A DNA stretch of 64,000 nt from Paracidovorax oryzae ATCC 19882 (lineage in GTDB: Bacteria; Pseudomonadota; Gammaproteobacteria; Burkholderiales; Burkholderiaceae_C): contig NZ_JMKU01000001.1 of assembly GCF_000687165.1 (NCBI RefSeq), positions 310,001 to 374,000 on the forward strand, in the 5' to 3' direction. Below the pieces are notes generated by a model. That model was not told where the DNA came from. It worked only from the letters and a program-made list of their open reading frames with translations, and searched no databases. A program made the translations under genes and the position numbers. Below are positions 53,749-61,921 of the stretch, in pieces (the first letter of the stretch is position 1; each line of letters opens with the position of its first letter).

Positions 53749-54690
53749 ATGAACCTGCACCAGTTCCGCTTCGTCCAGGAAGCCGCCCGCCGCAACCTCA
53801 ACCTGACGGAAGCCGCCAAGGCGCTCCACACCTCGCAGCCCGGGGTGTCCAAGGCCATCATCGAACTGGAGGACGAACTGGGCGTGGACATCTTCGCGCG
53901 CCACGGCAAGCGGCTCAAGCGCATCACCGAGCCGGGGCAGCACGTGCTCAAGAGCATCGAGCTGATCATGCGCGAGGTGGGCAACCTCAAGCGCATCGGC
54001 GAGCAGTTCAGCGCGCAGGACAGCGGCACGCTGAGCATTGCCACCACCCACACGCAGGCGCGCTACGTGCTGCCGGTGCCCGTGGCCAAGTTGCGCGAGG
54101 CCTATCCCAAGGTGAACGTGAGCCTGCACCAGGCCACGCCGCACGAGGTGGCGCGCATGGTGATCGACGAGGTGGCGGAAATCGGCATGGCGACCGAATC
54201 GCTCGCCGACTACCCGGACCTCGTCACCCTGCCCTGCTACGAGTGGCAGCACGTGCTGGTGATGCCCTCGGGCCATCCGCTGGCGCAGCAGGAGCGCATC
54301 AGCGTGGACGACATCGCCCACGAGGCCCTCATCACCTACCACCCCTCGTTCACGGGGCGCGGCAAGATCGACCAGGCCTTCGCCGCGCGCAAGCTGCAGC
54401 CGCGCATCGTGCTGGAGGCCATCGATTCGGACGTGATCAAGACCTATGTGCGCCTGGGCCTGGGCGTGGGCATCGTGGCTGAGATGGCCATGCGCGACGA
54501 CCCGCTCGGCGACCTGGTGGTGCGGCCGGTGGGCCACCTGTTCGGCCAGAGCGTGGCGCGCGTGGCGTTCAAGCGCGGTGCCTACCTGCGCAACTTCGTC
54601 TATAAATTCGCGGAGCTGCTCAGCGACCGGCTGAACCGCGAACTCGTGGCCCGCGCGATGACCGGGCACGTGAACGACTACGAGCTTTGA
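53749..54690 (+). CDS. cysB: CysB-family LysR transcriptional regulator
   Basis: A 313-aa LysR regulator of the CysB branch. The helix-turn-helix (LNLTEAAKALHTSQPGVSKA) and the sulfate/inducer-binding region (GTLSIATTHTQARYVLP, a canonical CysB block; LITYHPSFTGRG) are clear. CysB activates sulfate assimilation genes under sulfur limitation, sensing N- or O-acetylserine. A -10-like CATAAT is at 53716-53721. The adjacent cbiX fits sirohaem supply for sulfite reductase. A paralogue for sulfonate use (Cbl/SsuR) is possible but less likely. Confidence 0.93.
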   Translation: MNLHQFRFVQEAARRNLNLTEAAKALHTSQPGVSKAIIELEDELGVDIFARHGKRLKRITEPGQHVLKSIELIMREVGNLKRIGEQFSAQDSGTLSIATTHTQARYVLPVPVAKLREAYPKVNVSLHQATPHEVARMVIDEVAEIGMATESLADYPDLVTLPCYEWQHVLVMPSGHPLAQQERISVDDIAHEALITYHPSFTGRGKIDQAFAARKLQPRIVLEAIDSDVIKTYVRLGLGVGIVAEMAMRDDPLGDLVVRPVGHLFGQSVARVAFKRGAYLRNFVYKFAELLSDRLNRELVARAMTGHVNDYEL

Positions 54691-54709
54691 TTCCTTGCCT
54701 TCCACGCAC

Positions 54710-55879
54710 ATGACCACCACCGCTGCCGCGCGCACGCCGACCCTCCCCAGCAAGCTGCCCCAGGTGGGCACGACGATCTTTGCCGTGATGTCCGCCCTGG
54801 CGGCGGAACACGGGGCCGTGAACCTGGGCCAGGGCTTTCCCGATTTCGACTGCGACCCGGCCCTGGTCGATGCGGTGGCGGGCGCCATGCGCGCAGGCCA
54901 CAACCAGTACCCGCCGATGCCGGGCGTGCCGGCGCTGCGCCAGGCCGTGGCGCGCAAGATCGAGGCGCTGCACGGGCGGGCCTATTCGCCGGACACCGAG
55001 ATCACCGTGACGGCGGGCGCGACGCAGGGCATCCTGACGGCGATCCTGGCCGTGGTGCAGGCGGGCGACGAGGTGATCGTGCTCGACCCCTGCTACGACA
55101 GCTACGTGCCCAACGTGGAGCTGGCGGGCGGCACGGCGGTGCGCGTGCCGCTCACGCCCGGCACCTTCCGGCCGGATTTCGGCCGCATCGCCGCCGCACT
55201 CACGCCGCGCACGCGGGCGATCATCATCAACACGCCGCACAACCCGTCCGCCACCGTGTGGACGGACGAGGACATGCGGGCGCTCGAAGCACTGCTCGCG
55301 CCCACCGACGTGGTCGTGGTCAGCGACGAGGTCTACGAGCACATGGTGTTCGACGGTGCGGAGCACCAGAGCGTCGCGCGATTTCCCGGGCTGGCCGCGC
55401 GGGCGTTCATCGTGTCGAGCTTCGGCAAGACCTTCCATGTCACGGGCTGGAAGGTGGGCACGGTTGTCGCCCCCGCGCCGCTCATGGCAGAGTTCCGCAA
55501 GGTGCACCAGTTCAACGTTTTCACCGTGAATACGCCCGTGCAGCATGGGCTTGCGGCCTACCTCGCCGATCCGGCGCCCTACCGGCAGCTGCCGGCCTTC
55601 TACCAGGCCAAGCGCGACCTGTTCCGCCAGGGGCTGGAAGGCTCGCGCCTGAAGCTGCTGCCCAGCTCGGGCAGCTACTTCCAGTGCGTGGACATCTCGC
55701 AGGTGAGCGACCTGGGCGACGTGGAGTTCTGCCAGTGGCTCACGCGCGAGATCGGCGTGGCCGCCATCCCGCTGTCGCCGTTCTATGGCGACGGGTTCGA
55801 CCAGCGCGTGGTGCGCTTCTGCTTCGCCAAGCGCGACGAAACGCTGCGCGAGGCGCTGCAGCGGCTGCGCCGGCTCTGA
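54710..55879 (+). CDS. PLP-dependent aminotransferase (methionine aminotransferase/YbdL-like)
   Basis: A 389-aa fold-type I class I/II aminotransferase. The PLP Schiff-base lysine is Lys 240 in SSFGKTFHVTGWKVG. NQYPPMPGVPALRQAVA and NTPHNPSATVW are characteristic of the YbdL/kynurenine-glutamine transaminase K group, which acts on methionine and aromatic amino acids. The ATG at 54710 is used; a TTG at 54695 is also open. It lies 19 bp after the cysB stop, suggesting co-transcription and a link to sulfur amino acids. It is also convergent with the anthranilate/aromatic-type operon. Confidence 0.93.
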   Translation: MTTTAAARTPTLPSKLPQVGTTIFAVMSALAAEHGAVNLGQGFPDFDCDPALVDAVAGAMRAGHNQYPPMPGVPALRQAVARKIEALHGRAYSPDTEITVTAGATQGILTAILAVVQAGDEVIVLDPCYDSYVPNVELAGGTAVRVPLTPGTFRPDFGRIAAALTPRTRAIIINTPHNPSATVWTDEDMRALEALLAPTDVVVVSDEVYEHMVFDGAEHQSVARFPGLAARAFIVSSFGKTFHVTGWKVGTVVAPAPLMAEFRKVHQFNVFTVNTPVQHGLAAYLADPAPYRQLPAFYQAKRDLFRQGLEGSRLKLLPSSGSYFQCVDISQVSDLGDVEFCQWLTREIGVAAIPLSPFYGDGFDQRVVRFCFAKRDETLREALQRLRRL

Positions 55880-55892
55880 CCCGCTCCCTCCC

Positions 55893-56759
55893 CTACCCTT
55901 GCGCCATGCGCGCGAGGGCACGGCTCGGCAGGCTGGCCGGATCCTCGAACGCCTGCACGGCATCGAAGTGGTCGGCCCCCGGCATCGGATGCAGCTCGGC
56001 CGCGTTGCCGGCCGCACGCCATGCGGCATGGAAGCCCTGGGACTGCTGCGCGAAGGCGTCCTGCTCGGCCCTGCCCCAGCAGAGCGTGGCGGGCGTGGCG
56101 CTGGGCCGTGCATGCAGCACGGGCGAATTGCGGCGCACCAGGCCCTCGTCCAGCTGGATCGCCGGCTGCAGGTAGCTGTAGCGCAGCGGCGCGATGTCGT
56201 AGAGGCCGCTCACCAGCACCGCACCCGCGAAGGGATCGGCGGGCAGGCCGTAGTCTTCCGCCCAGGGCGTGCACAGCAGCATCGCACCCAGGTGCCCGCC
56301 CGCGGAATGCCCGCCGACGACGATGCGCGCCGGGTCGCCGCCATGCTCGCCGATGTGGCGCACCACCCAGGCTGCCGCGGCGCGCACCTGCCGCACGATC
56401 TCGTCGATCGTGACGGCCGGGCACAGCGCGTAGTCCACCACCACGGTGGTGAAGCCCAGTGCATGCGGGCCCTGCGCCACGCAGCTGAAATCGCGCGCGC
56501 TGCGGGCGCGCCAGTAGCCGCCGTGGATGAAGAAGAACACCGGCGCGCCGGGCCGGTCGGCCGGGAAGATGTCCAGCGTTTCCGCCAGCGTCGGGCCGTA
56601 GGGCACGGCAGGCCGGTACGGCAGCGCCTGCCGCGTGGCCTCGCTGCGTTCGGCGAAGTGCCGGTTCGAAGCGGCGGCATCGTGCGCGCGCTTCAAGGGG
56701 TCGTAGGCTTCGTCGATCGCAGCCTGGCTCGCGAAGCCGTGCGGGAAGGTCATCGCCAT
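55893..56759 (-). CDS. Alpha/beta hydrolase, arylformamidase-like (HGGYW motif)
   Basis: A 288-aa serine hydrolase. The oxyanion motif HGGYW (residues 79-83) is the hallmark of animal/yeast-type kynurenine formamidases, and the nucleophile is Ser 152 in GGHSAGGHLG. A C-terminal His is in GADHFDAV. It may hydrolyse N-formylkynurenine or another aryl amide/ester. It is the last gene of the nine-gene minus-strand operon with a RidA protein, Liv importer and a CoA ligase, which fits use of a kynurenine- or anthranilate-type compound (inference). Confidence 0.88.
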   Translation of the reverse strand: MAMTFPHGFASQAAIDEAYDPLKRAHDAAASNRHFAERSEATRQALPYRPAVPYGPTLAETLDIFPADRPGAPVFFFIHGGYWRARSARDFSCVAQGPHALGFTTVVVDYALCPAVTIDEIVRQVRAAAAWVVRHIGEHGGDPARIVVGGHSAGGHLGAMLLCTPWAEDYGLPADPFAGAVLVSGLYDIAPLRYSYLQPAIQLDEGLVRRNSPVLHARPSATPATLCWGRAEQDAFAQQSQGFHAAWRAAGNAAELHPMPGADHFDAVQAFEDPASLPSRALARMAQG

Positions 56760-56775
56760 CGAGGGCTCCCGCGCA

Positions 56776-57168
56776 TCAGTCCGGCACCACGGCCGTGACC
56801 TCGATCTCCACCTTGGCGCGGTCCTCGATCAGCGCCGAGACCTCCACCGCCGTCATCGCCGCGTTGAAGCTGCCGATGATCTCGCGGAAGTCCTGGCCGA
56901 TCTGCCGCAGCGAGGCCACATAGTCTTTCTTGTCCGTCACGTACCAGGTCATGCGCACGATGTGCTCGGGGCGGGCGCCGCCTTCCTTGAGCACCTCGAC
57001 GATGTTCTGCAGCGCCTGCCGCACCTGCCCGCACAGCGTGTCGGTGTGGAACACGCCCTGCGCGTCCCAGCCGATCATGCCGGCCACGAAGACCATGCGG
57101 CCATGCGCCGCGACGCCATTGGAGTAGCCCTTGGGCCGGGGCCATCCGGGGGGAAGAAGGACTTGCAT
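56776..57168 (-). CDS. RidA/YjgF-family protein
   Basis: A 130-aa small trimeric protein. Classical RidA hydrolyses reactive enamine/imine intermediates; many relatives are catabolic deaminases. Conserved wording: YSNGVAAHGRMVFVAGMIGW, LCGQVRQALQNIVEVLKEGG, RMTWYVTDK. The terminal Arg of true RidA (normally near residue 105 in the I-E-A-x-A block) is replaced in context EIEVTAVVPD, so it belongs to another subgroup (Rid4-7-like) and may have a specific catabolic role. CAGGAGA is a strong ribosome-binding site before the ATG at 57168. It sits between livF and the hydrolase gene. Confidence 0.92.
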   Translation of the reverse strand: MQVLLPPGWPRPKGYSNGVAAHGRMVFVAGMIGWDAQGVFHTDTLCGQVRQALQNIVEVLKEGGARPEHIVRMTWYVTDKKDYVASLRQIGQDFREIIGSFNAAMTAVEVSALIEDRAKVEIEVTAVVPD

Positions 57169-57223
57169 GCGAATCTCCTGTCCGTTCGGTTCTCGAAAAA
57201 TCGGTATCGTTTTTGCGCGAGGG

Positions 57224-57934
57224 TCACACGCCCACGTAACGCTGCCACAGCGCCGGGTCGGCCGCGAGCGCGCCCGAATCGCCCTGCCACACCACACGGC
57301 CGCGCTCGATGATGGTGTGGCGGTCGGCGAGCCGGACGAGCCGGCGCACGTATTTGTCGATGACCAGGATGGTCTGCCCCTGCGCGCGCAGGGCGTCCAG
57401 GCAGCGCCAGATCTCCTCGCGGATCAGCGGCGCCAGCCCTTCCGTGGCTTCGTCGAGCACGAGCAGGTGCGGATTGGTCATGAGCGCGCGGCCGATGGCC
57501 AGCATCTGCTGCTCGCCACCCGAGAGCTGCCCGCCCATGTGCGAGGCGCGCTCGGCCAGCCGCGGGAACAGGGCATGCACGCGGTCCAGCGTCCACGGAT
57601 CGGCGGCGCCGTTGCGGCGTGCGGCGAATGCCACGAGGTTCTCGCGCACCGAGAGGTTGGGGAAGATCTGCCGACCTTCGGGCACCACCGCGAGGCCCAT
57701 GCGCGCGATGCGGTCCGGCGCCAGCCGCTCGATGCGCTCGCCGCGGAAACGCACGGATCCGGCCTTCGCGCGCGTGAGCCCGAGCAGCGCGCGCACCGTG
57801 GTCGTCTTGCCCATGCCGTTGCGGCCCAGCAGCGTGGCGACCTCGCCGGCGCGGATGTCGAACGCGATGCCGAACAGCACCTGGCTGCTGCCGTAGGCGG
57901 CCTCCAGCCCTTCGACTTCGAGCAATGCGCTCAT
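57224..57934 (-). CDS. livF: Branched-chain-type ABC transporter ATP-binding protein LivF
   Basis: A 236-aa ATPase of the LivF type. Walker A (GRNGMGKTT), signature (LSGGEQQ) and Walker B (LLVLDEATEGLAP) are intact, and the family-typical VVPEGRQIFPNLSVRENL is present. Together with LivG it energises the LivHM permease. Its ATG overlaps the livG stop by 4 nt. Paired with an aromatic-acid CoA ligase, the importer probably carries an aromatic acid or amide rather than leucine (inference). Confidence 0.95.
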   Translation of the reverse strand: MSALLEVEGLEAAYGSSQVLFGIAFDIRAGEVATLLGRNGMGKTTTVRALLGLTRAKAGSVRFRGERIERLAPDRIARMGLAVVPEGRQIFPNLSVRENLVAFAARRNGAADPWTLDRVHALFPRLAERASHMGGQLSGGEQQMLAIGRALMTNPHLLVLDEATEGLAPLIREEIWRCLDALRAQGQTILVIDKYVRRLVRLADRHTIIERGRVVWQGDSGALAADPALWQRYVGV

Positions 57935-58698
57935 GGCGTGGCCTCCTCCAATTCGTCGCCCAGGTAGGCGCGGCGCACGTCGGGGTGCTGGCGGATCTCC
58001 TGCGGGGTGCCGGTGGCGATCACGCGGCCCGAGACGAGCGCGGAGATGCGGTCGGCCAGGCGAAAAACGGCATCCATGTCGTGCTCCACCAGCAGCAGCG
58101 TGACCTCGCCACGCAGCCCCTGCAGCAGGCCCACCATGCGCCCGGATTCCTCGGGCCCCATGCCGGCCATGGGCTCGTCGAGCAGCAGCAGCCGGGGCCG
58201 CAGCGCCAGGGCCAGCCCCACTTCGAGCTGCCGCTGCTGGCCGTGCGACAGCGCCCCGGCCAGTTGCGACGACTGTTCGCCCAGGCCAACGCGCTGCGCC
58301 ACGGCCTGCGCCTCGGCATAGCGCCCGCGCTCCGCGCGCGCAGGGCGCCACAAGCCGCGGGCGCCGCCGGTGCGCGCCTGCACGGCAAGCGCCAGGTTGT
58401 CCAGCACCGGCAGCCGGGGAAAGACGCTGGTGATCTGGTAGGACCGCACCAGCCCCCGCCGCACCCGCGCGTGCATCGGCAAGCCGGTGACGTCCTCCCC
58501 GTCGAAATGGATGTGCCCGCTGGTGGGCGCGAGCGTGCCCGAGAGCTGGTGGATCAGGGTCGTCTTGCCGGCGCCGTTGGGGCCGATGAGCGCATGCACC
58601 TCGCCTTCGAGCACCGACAGTTCCGCATGGTCGGTGGCGAGCAGGCCGCCGAAGCGGCGCACCAGTTGCTCGGTCCGCAGGAGGACGCGCGCGCTCAT
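57931..58698 (-). CDS. livG: Branched-chain-type ABC transporter ATP-binding protein LivG
   Basis: A 255-aa ATPase of the LivG type. Walker A (GPNGAGKTT), signature in the variant form LSHGQQR instead of LSGGQ, and Walker B (LLLLDEPMAGMGPEE) are visible, with VEHDMDAVF carrying the H-loop. The LSHGQ form is common in aromatic-compound and urea-type Liv ATPases. The start at 58698 overlaps the livM stop (ATGA), and the end overlaps livF likewise. Confidence 0.95.
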   Translation of the reverse strand: MSARVLLRTEQLVRRFGGLLATDHAELSVLEGEVHALIGPNGAGKTTLIHQLSGTLAPTSGHIHFDGEDVTGLPMHARVRRGLVRSYQITSVFPRLPVLDNLALAVQARTGGARGLWRPARAERGRYAEAQAVAQRVGLGEQSSQLAGALSHGQQRQLEVGLALALRPRLLLLDEPMAGMGPEESGRMVGLLQGLRGEVTLLLVEHDMDAVFRLADRISALVSGRVIATGTPQEIRQHPDVRRAYLGDELEEATP

Positions 58699-59705
58699 GG
58701 CCGCCCCGCTTTCGCACGACCGGCGCGATCGGCCCGCGCGAGGCTCAGCAGCCCGTTGGGCGCCACCAGCACCACGACGAGCAGCACCGCGCCCAGGCCG
58801 AACTGCCAGTGCATGGTGTGGGCCGCAAGCACTTCCTCGATCAGCAGGAAGGCCACCGCGCCGACGAAGCCGCCGTAGAGGCGCCCCACCCCGCCCAGGA
58901 TCACCATCACCATCAGCATGCCCGACTGGCTCCACTGCAGCGCCGCGGGGCTGACGAAGCCCGCCTGGTTGGCCAGCAGCGCGCCCGCGAGCCCGGCGAT
59001 GGCGCCCGCGAGCGTGAAGGCCGCCAGCTTGGTGCGATAGACGGCAAAGCCCAGCGCGGCCATGCGCGTCTCGTTCTCGCGGATGCCCTGCAGCGCGTGG
59101 CCGAAGCGGGCGTTGAGCAGCCGCGCCAGGCCGATGAAGACCAGCACGCAGATCGCCAGCACGCAGTAGTAGAAGCGCGCGTCATCCGCCAGATCGAGCC
59201 AGGGGCCGACCTGCGAGCGCGACGAGAGAGAGAGGCCGTCCTCGCCGCCATAGGCCTTGAGCGACACCATGAGGTAGAACAGCATCTGCGCGAACGCGAG
59301 GGTGATCATGATGAAGTACACGCCCTGCGTGCGCAGGCTGACCAGGCCGATCACGAAGGCGAACAGCGCGCCCGCCGCGATGGCGGCCGGCCAGGCGATC
59401 CAGACGGAGGCGATGCCCTCCTGCATCAGGATGCCCACCGCGTAGGCGCCGACGCCCACGAAGGCCGCGTGCCCGAAGCTGACCATGCCGCCGAAGCCGA
59501 GGATCAGGTTCAGGCTGGTGGCCGCCAGCGCGAAGACCAGGATGCGGCTTGCCACGCCGATGTAGAAACCCTCGTCCAGCGCCTGCGCGATGGTCGGCAG
59601 CAGCGCCAGCAAGACGAGCAACGGGATGCTCCAGCGCGGGTGCAGGCCGTGGTCCAGCAGGCTGCGGGGATGGGATGGGGTGGGCGGCATGGTGCTTTCA
59701 GCCAT
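58695..59705 (-). CDS. livM: Branched-chain-type ABC transporter permease LivM
   Basis: A 336-aa inner-membrane permease with about nine to ten helices. Family blocks are LGFGGMVSFGHAAFVGVGAY, LRTQGVYFIMITLAFAQML and the coupling loop GIRENETRMAALG (EAA-like). The annotated start at 59705 overlaps livH by 8 nt; an ATG at 59690 would remove most of the overlap and is a realistic alternative. It is part of the uptake module of the aromatic operon. Confidence 0.94.
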   Translation of the reverse strand: MAESTMPPTPSHPRSLLDHGLHPRWSIPLLVLLALLPTIAQALDEGFYIGVASRILVFALAATSLNLILGFGGMVSFGHAAFVGVGAYAVGILMQEGIASVWIAWPAAIAAGALFAFVIGLVSLRTQGVYFIMITLAFAQMLFYLMVSLKAYGGEDGLSLSSRSQVGPWLDLADDARFYYCVLAICVLVFIGLARLLNARFGHALQGIRENETRMAALGFAVYRTKLAAFTLAGAIAGLAGALLANQAGFVSPAALQWSQSGMLMVMVILGGVGRLYGGFVGAVAFLLIEEVLAAHTMHWQFGLGAVLLVVVLVAPNGLLSLARADRAGRAKAGRP

Positions 59706-60618
59706 GGGAGGGGAACAGGCCGCGCGGCTTCCAGAACAGCACCGCTGCCATCAACACGTAGATCAGGATCGAGGCCACGGCCGGCCCGGCGCCCGCGGCG
59801 GCCGCGGGCGCCAGCAGGCGCTCGGCGAGCAGCGGCACGAGGGTGCGGCCGGCGGTGTCCACCAGCCCGACCAGCAGCGCCCCCACCAGCGCACCGCGGA
59901 TGGAGCCGATGCCGCCGATCACGATCACCACGAAGGCGAGGATCAGGATGCTCTCGCCCATGCCCACCTGCACGGCCAGCAACGGCCCGAGCATGCCGCC
60001 CGCGATCGCGCAGAGCGCGGCGCCCAGCGCGAAGATACCCGTGAACAGCCGGCGCACGTTGGTGCCCATGGCCATCGCCATCTCGCGGTTGGAAGCGCCG
60101 GCACGCACCTGCATGCCGACGCGCGTGCGCGTGACCAGCACATAGAGCAGCAGCGCCACCGCCAGCCCGACGCCGATGATGAAGAGCCTGTAGGCCGGGT
60201 AGGAAAAGCCCGGCAGCAGCTCCACCGGGCCGGCGAGCGCGGGCGGCGGGTTGAGCGGCACCGGCTGCGAGCCCCAGACCATGCGCACGGCCTCGTTGGC
60301 CATCAGCAGGATCGCGAAGGTGCCCAGCACCTGCGAGAGGTGGTCGCGCCGGTAGAGGCGCCGCAGCACCGACACCTCCAGCAGCACGCCGATCGCCGCG
60401 GTGGCCAGCGTGCCGCCCGCGAGGCCGATCCAGAACGAGCCGGACGCCGTGGCGATGGCCGCGATCAGGTAGGCACCCACCATGTAGAGCGAGCCGTGTG
60501 CCAGGTTGATCATGTCCATGATGCCGAAAACCAGCGTCAGGCCGGCGGCCAGCAGGAACAGCATCAGCCCGAACTGCAGGCCGTTGAGCGATTGCTCGAG
60601 AAGCAGGAGCCCCGTCAT
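59698..60618 (-). CDS. livH: Branched-chain-type ABC transporter permease LivH
   Basis: A 306-aa permease with about eight helices. LTLVFGIMDMINLAHGSLYM, DHLSQVLGTFAILLM and ASNREMAMAMGTNVRRLF are typical of LivH. It starts 21 bp downstream of the binding-protein stop and its end overlaps livM. Together the two permeases form the channel of the Liv-type importer encoded between the CoA ligase and RidA genes. Confidence 0.95.
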   Translation of the reverse strand: MTGLLLLEQSLNGLQFGLMLFLLAAGLTLVFGIMDMINLAHGSLYMVGAYLIAAIATASGSFWIGLAGGTLATAAIGVLLEVSVLRRLYRRDHLSQVLGTFAILLMANEAVRMVWGSQPVPLNPPPALAGPVELLPGFSYPAYRLFIIGVGLAVALLLYVLVTRTRVGMQVRAGASNREMAMAMGTNVRRLFTGIFALGAALCAIAGGMLGPLLAVQVGMGESILILAFVVIVIGGIGSIRGALVGALLVGLVDTAGRTLVPLLAERLLAPAAAAGAGPAVASILIYVLMAAVLFWKPRGLFPSHG

Positions 60619-60639
60619 GCGCGCGACCGGCCCGCGGCC

Positions 60640-61842
60640 TCAGGAGGGCATGCGGCATTCGCCGGCATAGGCGTCGGCATGCGCCTCGAACACGCGGCCG
60701 ACGGTCTTGTTGGTGATGCGGCCCTGCCCGTCCTTCACCACCTCGCGCAGGTAGTAGTCCTGCACGGGGTAGTGGTTGGTGTTGAAGCGGAACGGCCCGC
60801 GCACGGATTCGAACGGCGCGGCCTCCAGCGCCTTGCGCAGCGCGGCCTTGTCCTCGAGCTTGCCGCCCACGCGGCGCACGGCGCCGTCGATGAGCCGGGC
60901 GGCGTCGTAGCCCTGCGCGGCATACAGCGTCGGCAGGCGGCCGTATTCCTTCTGGAAGTCGGCCACGAAGCGCTTGTTCGCGGCGTTGTCCATGTCGTGG
61001 GCCCACTGCGAGCTGTTGAAGATGCCCACCATGGCATCGCCCACGGCGCGGATCACGTCCTCGTCGGCCGAGAAGCCCGGTGCGAAGAGCTTCATCTCCT
61101 TGCCCAGGCCGGCGCCGGTGAACTGCTTGACGAAGTTCACGCCCAGCCCGCCCGGCAGGAACACGAACACCGCGTCGGCACCTGAAGCACGGATCTTGGA
61201 CAGCTCCGCGCCATAGTCGAGCTGGCTCAGCGGCGTGTAGGCCTCCATCACCACCTCGCCCTTGTAGTAGCGCTTGAAGCCGGCCAGCGCGTCCTTGCCT
61301 GCCGGATAGTTGGGCGCCAGCAGGGCCACTTTCTTGAAGCCGCGGTCCTGCACCGTCTTTCCGACGGCCTCGTGCATGTTGTCGTTCTGGTAGGAGGCGC
61401 TGAAGAAGTACGGATTGCACTGCGCCCCCGCGTACTGCGACGGACCGGCGTTGGCGCTGATGTAGAAGGTGCGCGACTGGAACACCGGCTGCCCGACGGC
61501 CAGCATCACGTTGGAGAACACGATGCCGGTCATGAAATCCACGCGCTCGCGCTTGATCAGCCGGTCGGCCGTCTGCTTGGCCGCATCGGGGCTCTGCTGG
61601 TCGTCGGCCACGGTGACTTCGGCTGGCAGGTCGCCGAGCTTGCCTGCGCCCTGCTTCACGGCGAGCTGGAACCCGTCGCGGATGTCGATGCCGAGGCCCG
61701 ACCCGGGGCCCGAGAGCGTGGTCAGCAGGCCCACCTTGACCTTGTCCGCCGCCTGGGCGCCGCCGGCCAGCAGGGCGATGGCCGCGCCGAGGGCGGCAGC
61801 GAATGTCGGGGAACGGTGCGCGCGGGACGGGAAGAATGGCAT
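60640..61842 (-). CDS. ABC transporter substrate-binding protein, aromatic/branched-chain type
   Basis: A 400-aa periplasmic receptor of the Liv superfamily. The signal peptide ends at GGAQAADKV. The mature part (VKVGLLTTLSGPGSGLGIDI, VDFMTGIVFSNVMLA, NYPAGKDALAGFKR) resembles receptors for aromatic acids in beta-proteobacteria more than LivJ, from which it differs clearly (compare the gene at 47.2-48.3 kb). A good ribosome-binding site (AAGGAG) precedes the ATG. It lies 79 bp after the ligase gene, the largest gap in the operon. Confidence 0.94.
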   Translation of the reverse strand: MPFFPSRAHRSPTFAAALGAAIALLAGGAQAADKVKVGLLTTLSGPGSGLGIDIRDGFQLAVKQGAGKLGDLPAEVTVADDQQSPDAAKQTADRLIKRERVDFMTGIVFSNVMLAVGQPVFQSRTFYISANAGPSQYAGAQCNPYFFSASYQNDNMHEAVGKTVQDRGFKKVALLAPNYPAGKDALAGFKRYYKGEVVMEAYTPLSQLDYGAELSKIRASGADAVFVFLPGGLGVNFVKQFTGAGLGKEMKLFAPGFSADEDVIRAVGDAMVGIFNSSQWAHDMDNAANKRFVADFQKEYGRLPTLYAAQGYDAARLIDGAVRRVGGKLEDKAALRKALEAAPFESVRGPFRFNTNHYPVQDYYLREVVKDGQGRITNKTVGRVFEAHADAYAGECRMPS

Positions 61843-61921
61843 CGGAGGCTCCTTGGCAGTGGGCGGGAGGCGGTGGACGGAAAGGGTGGATGGCGCGCGG
61901 CTGCAGCCCCGCGCGCCGGCA

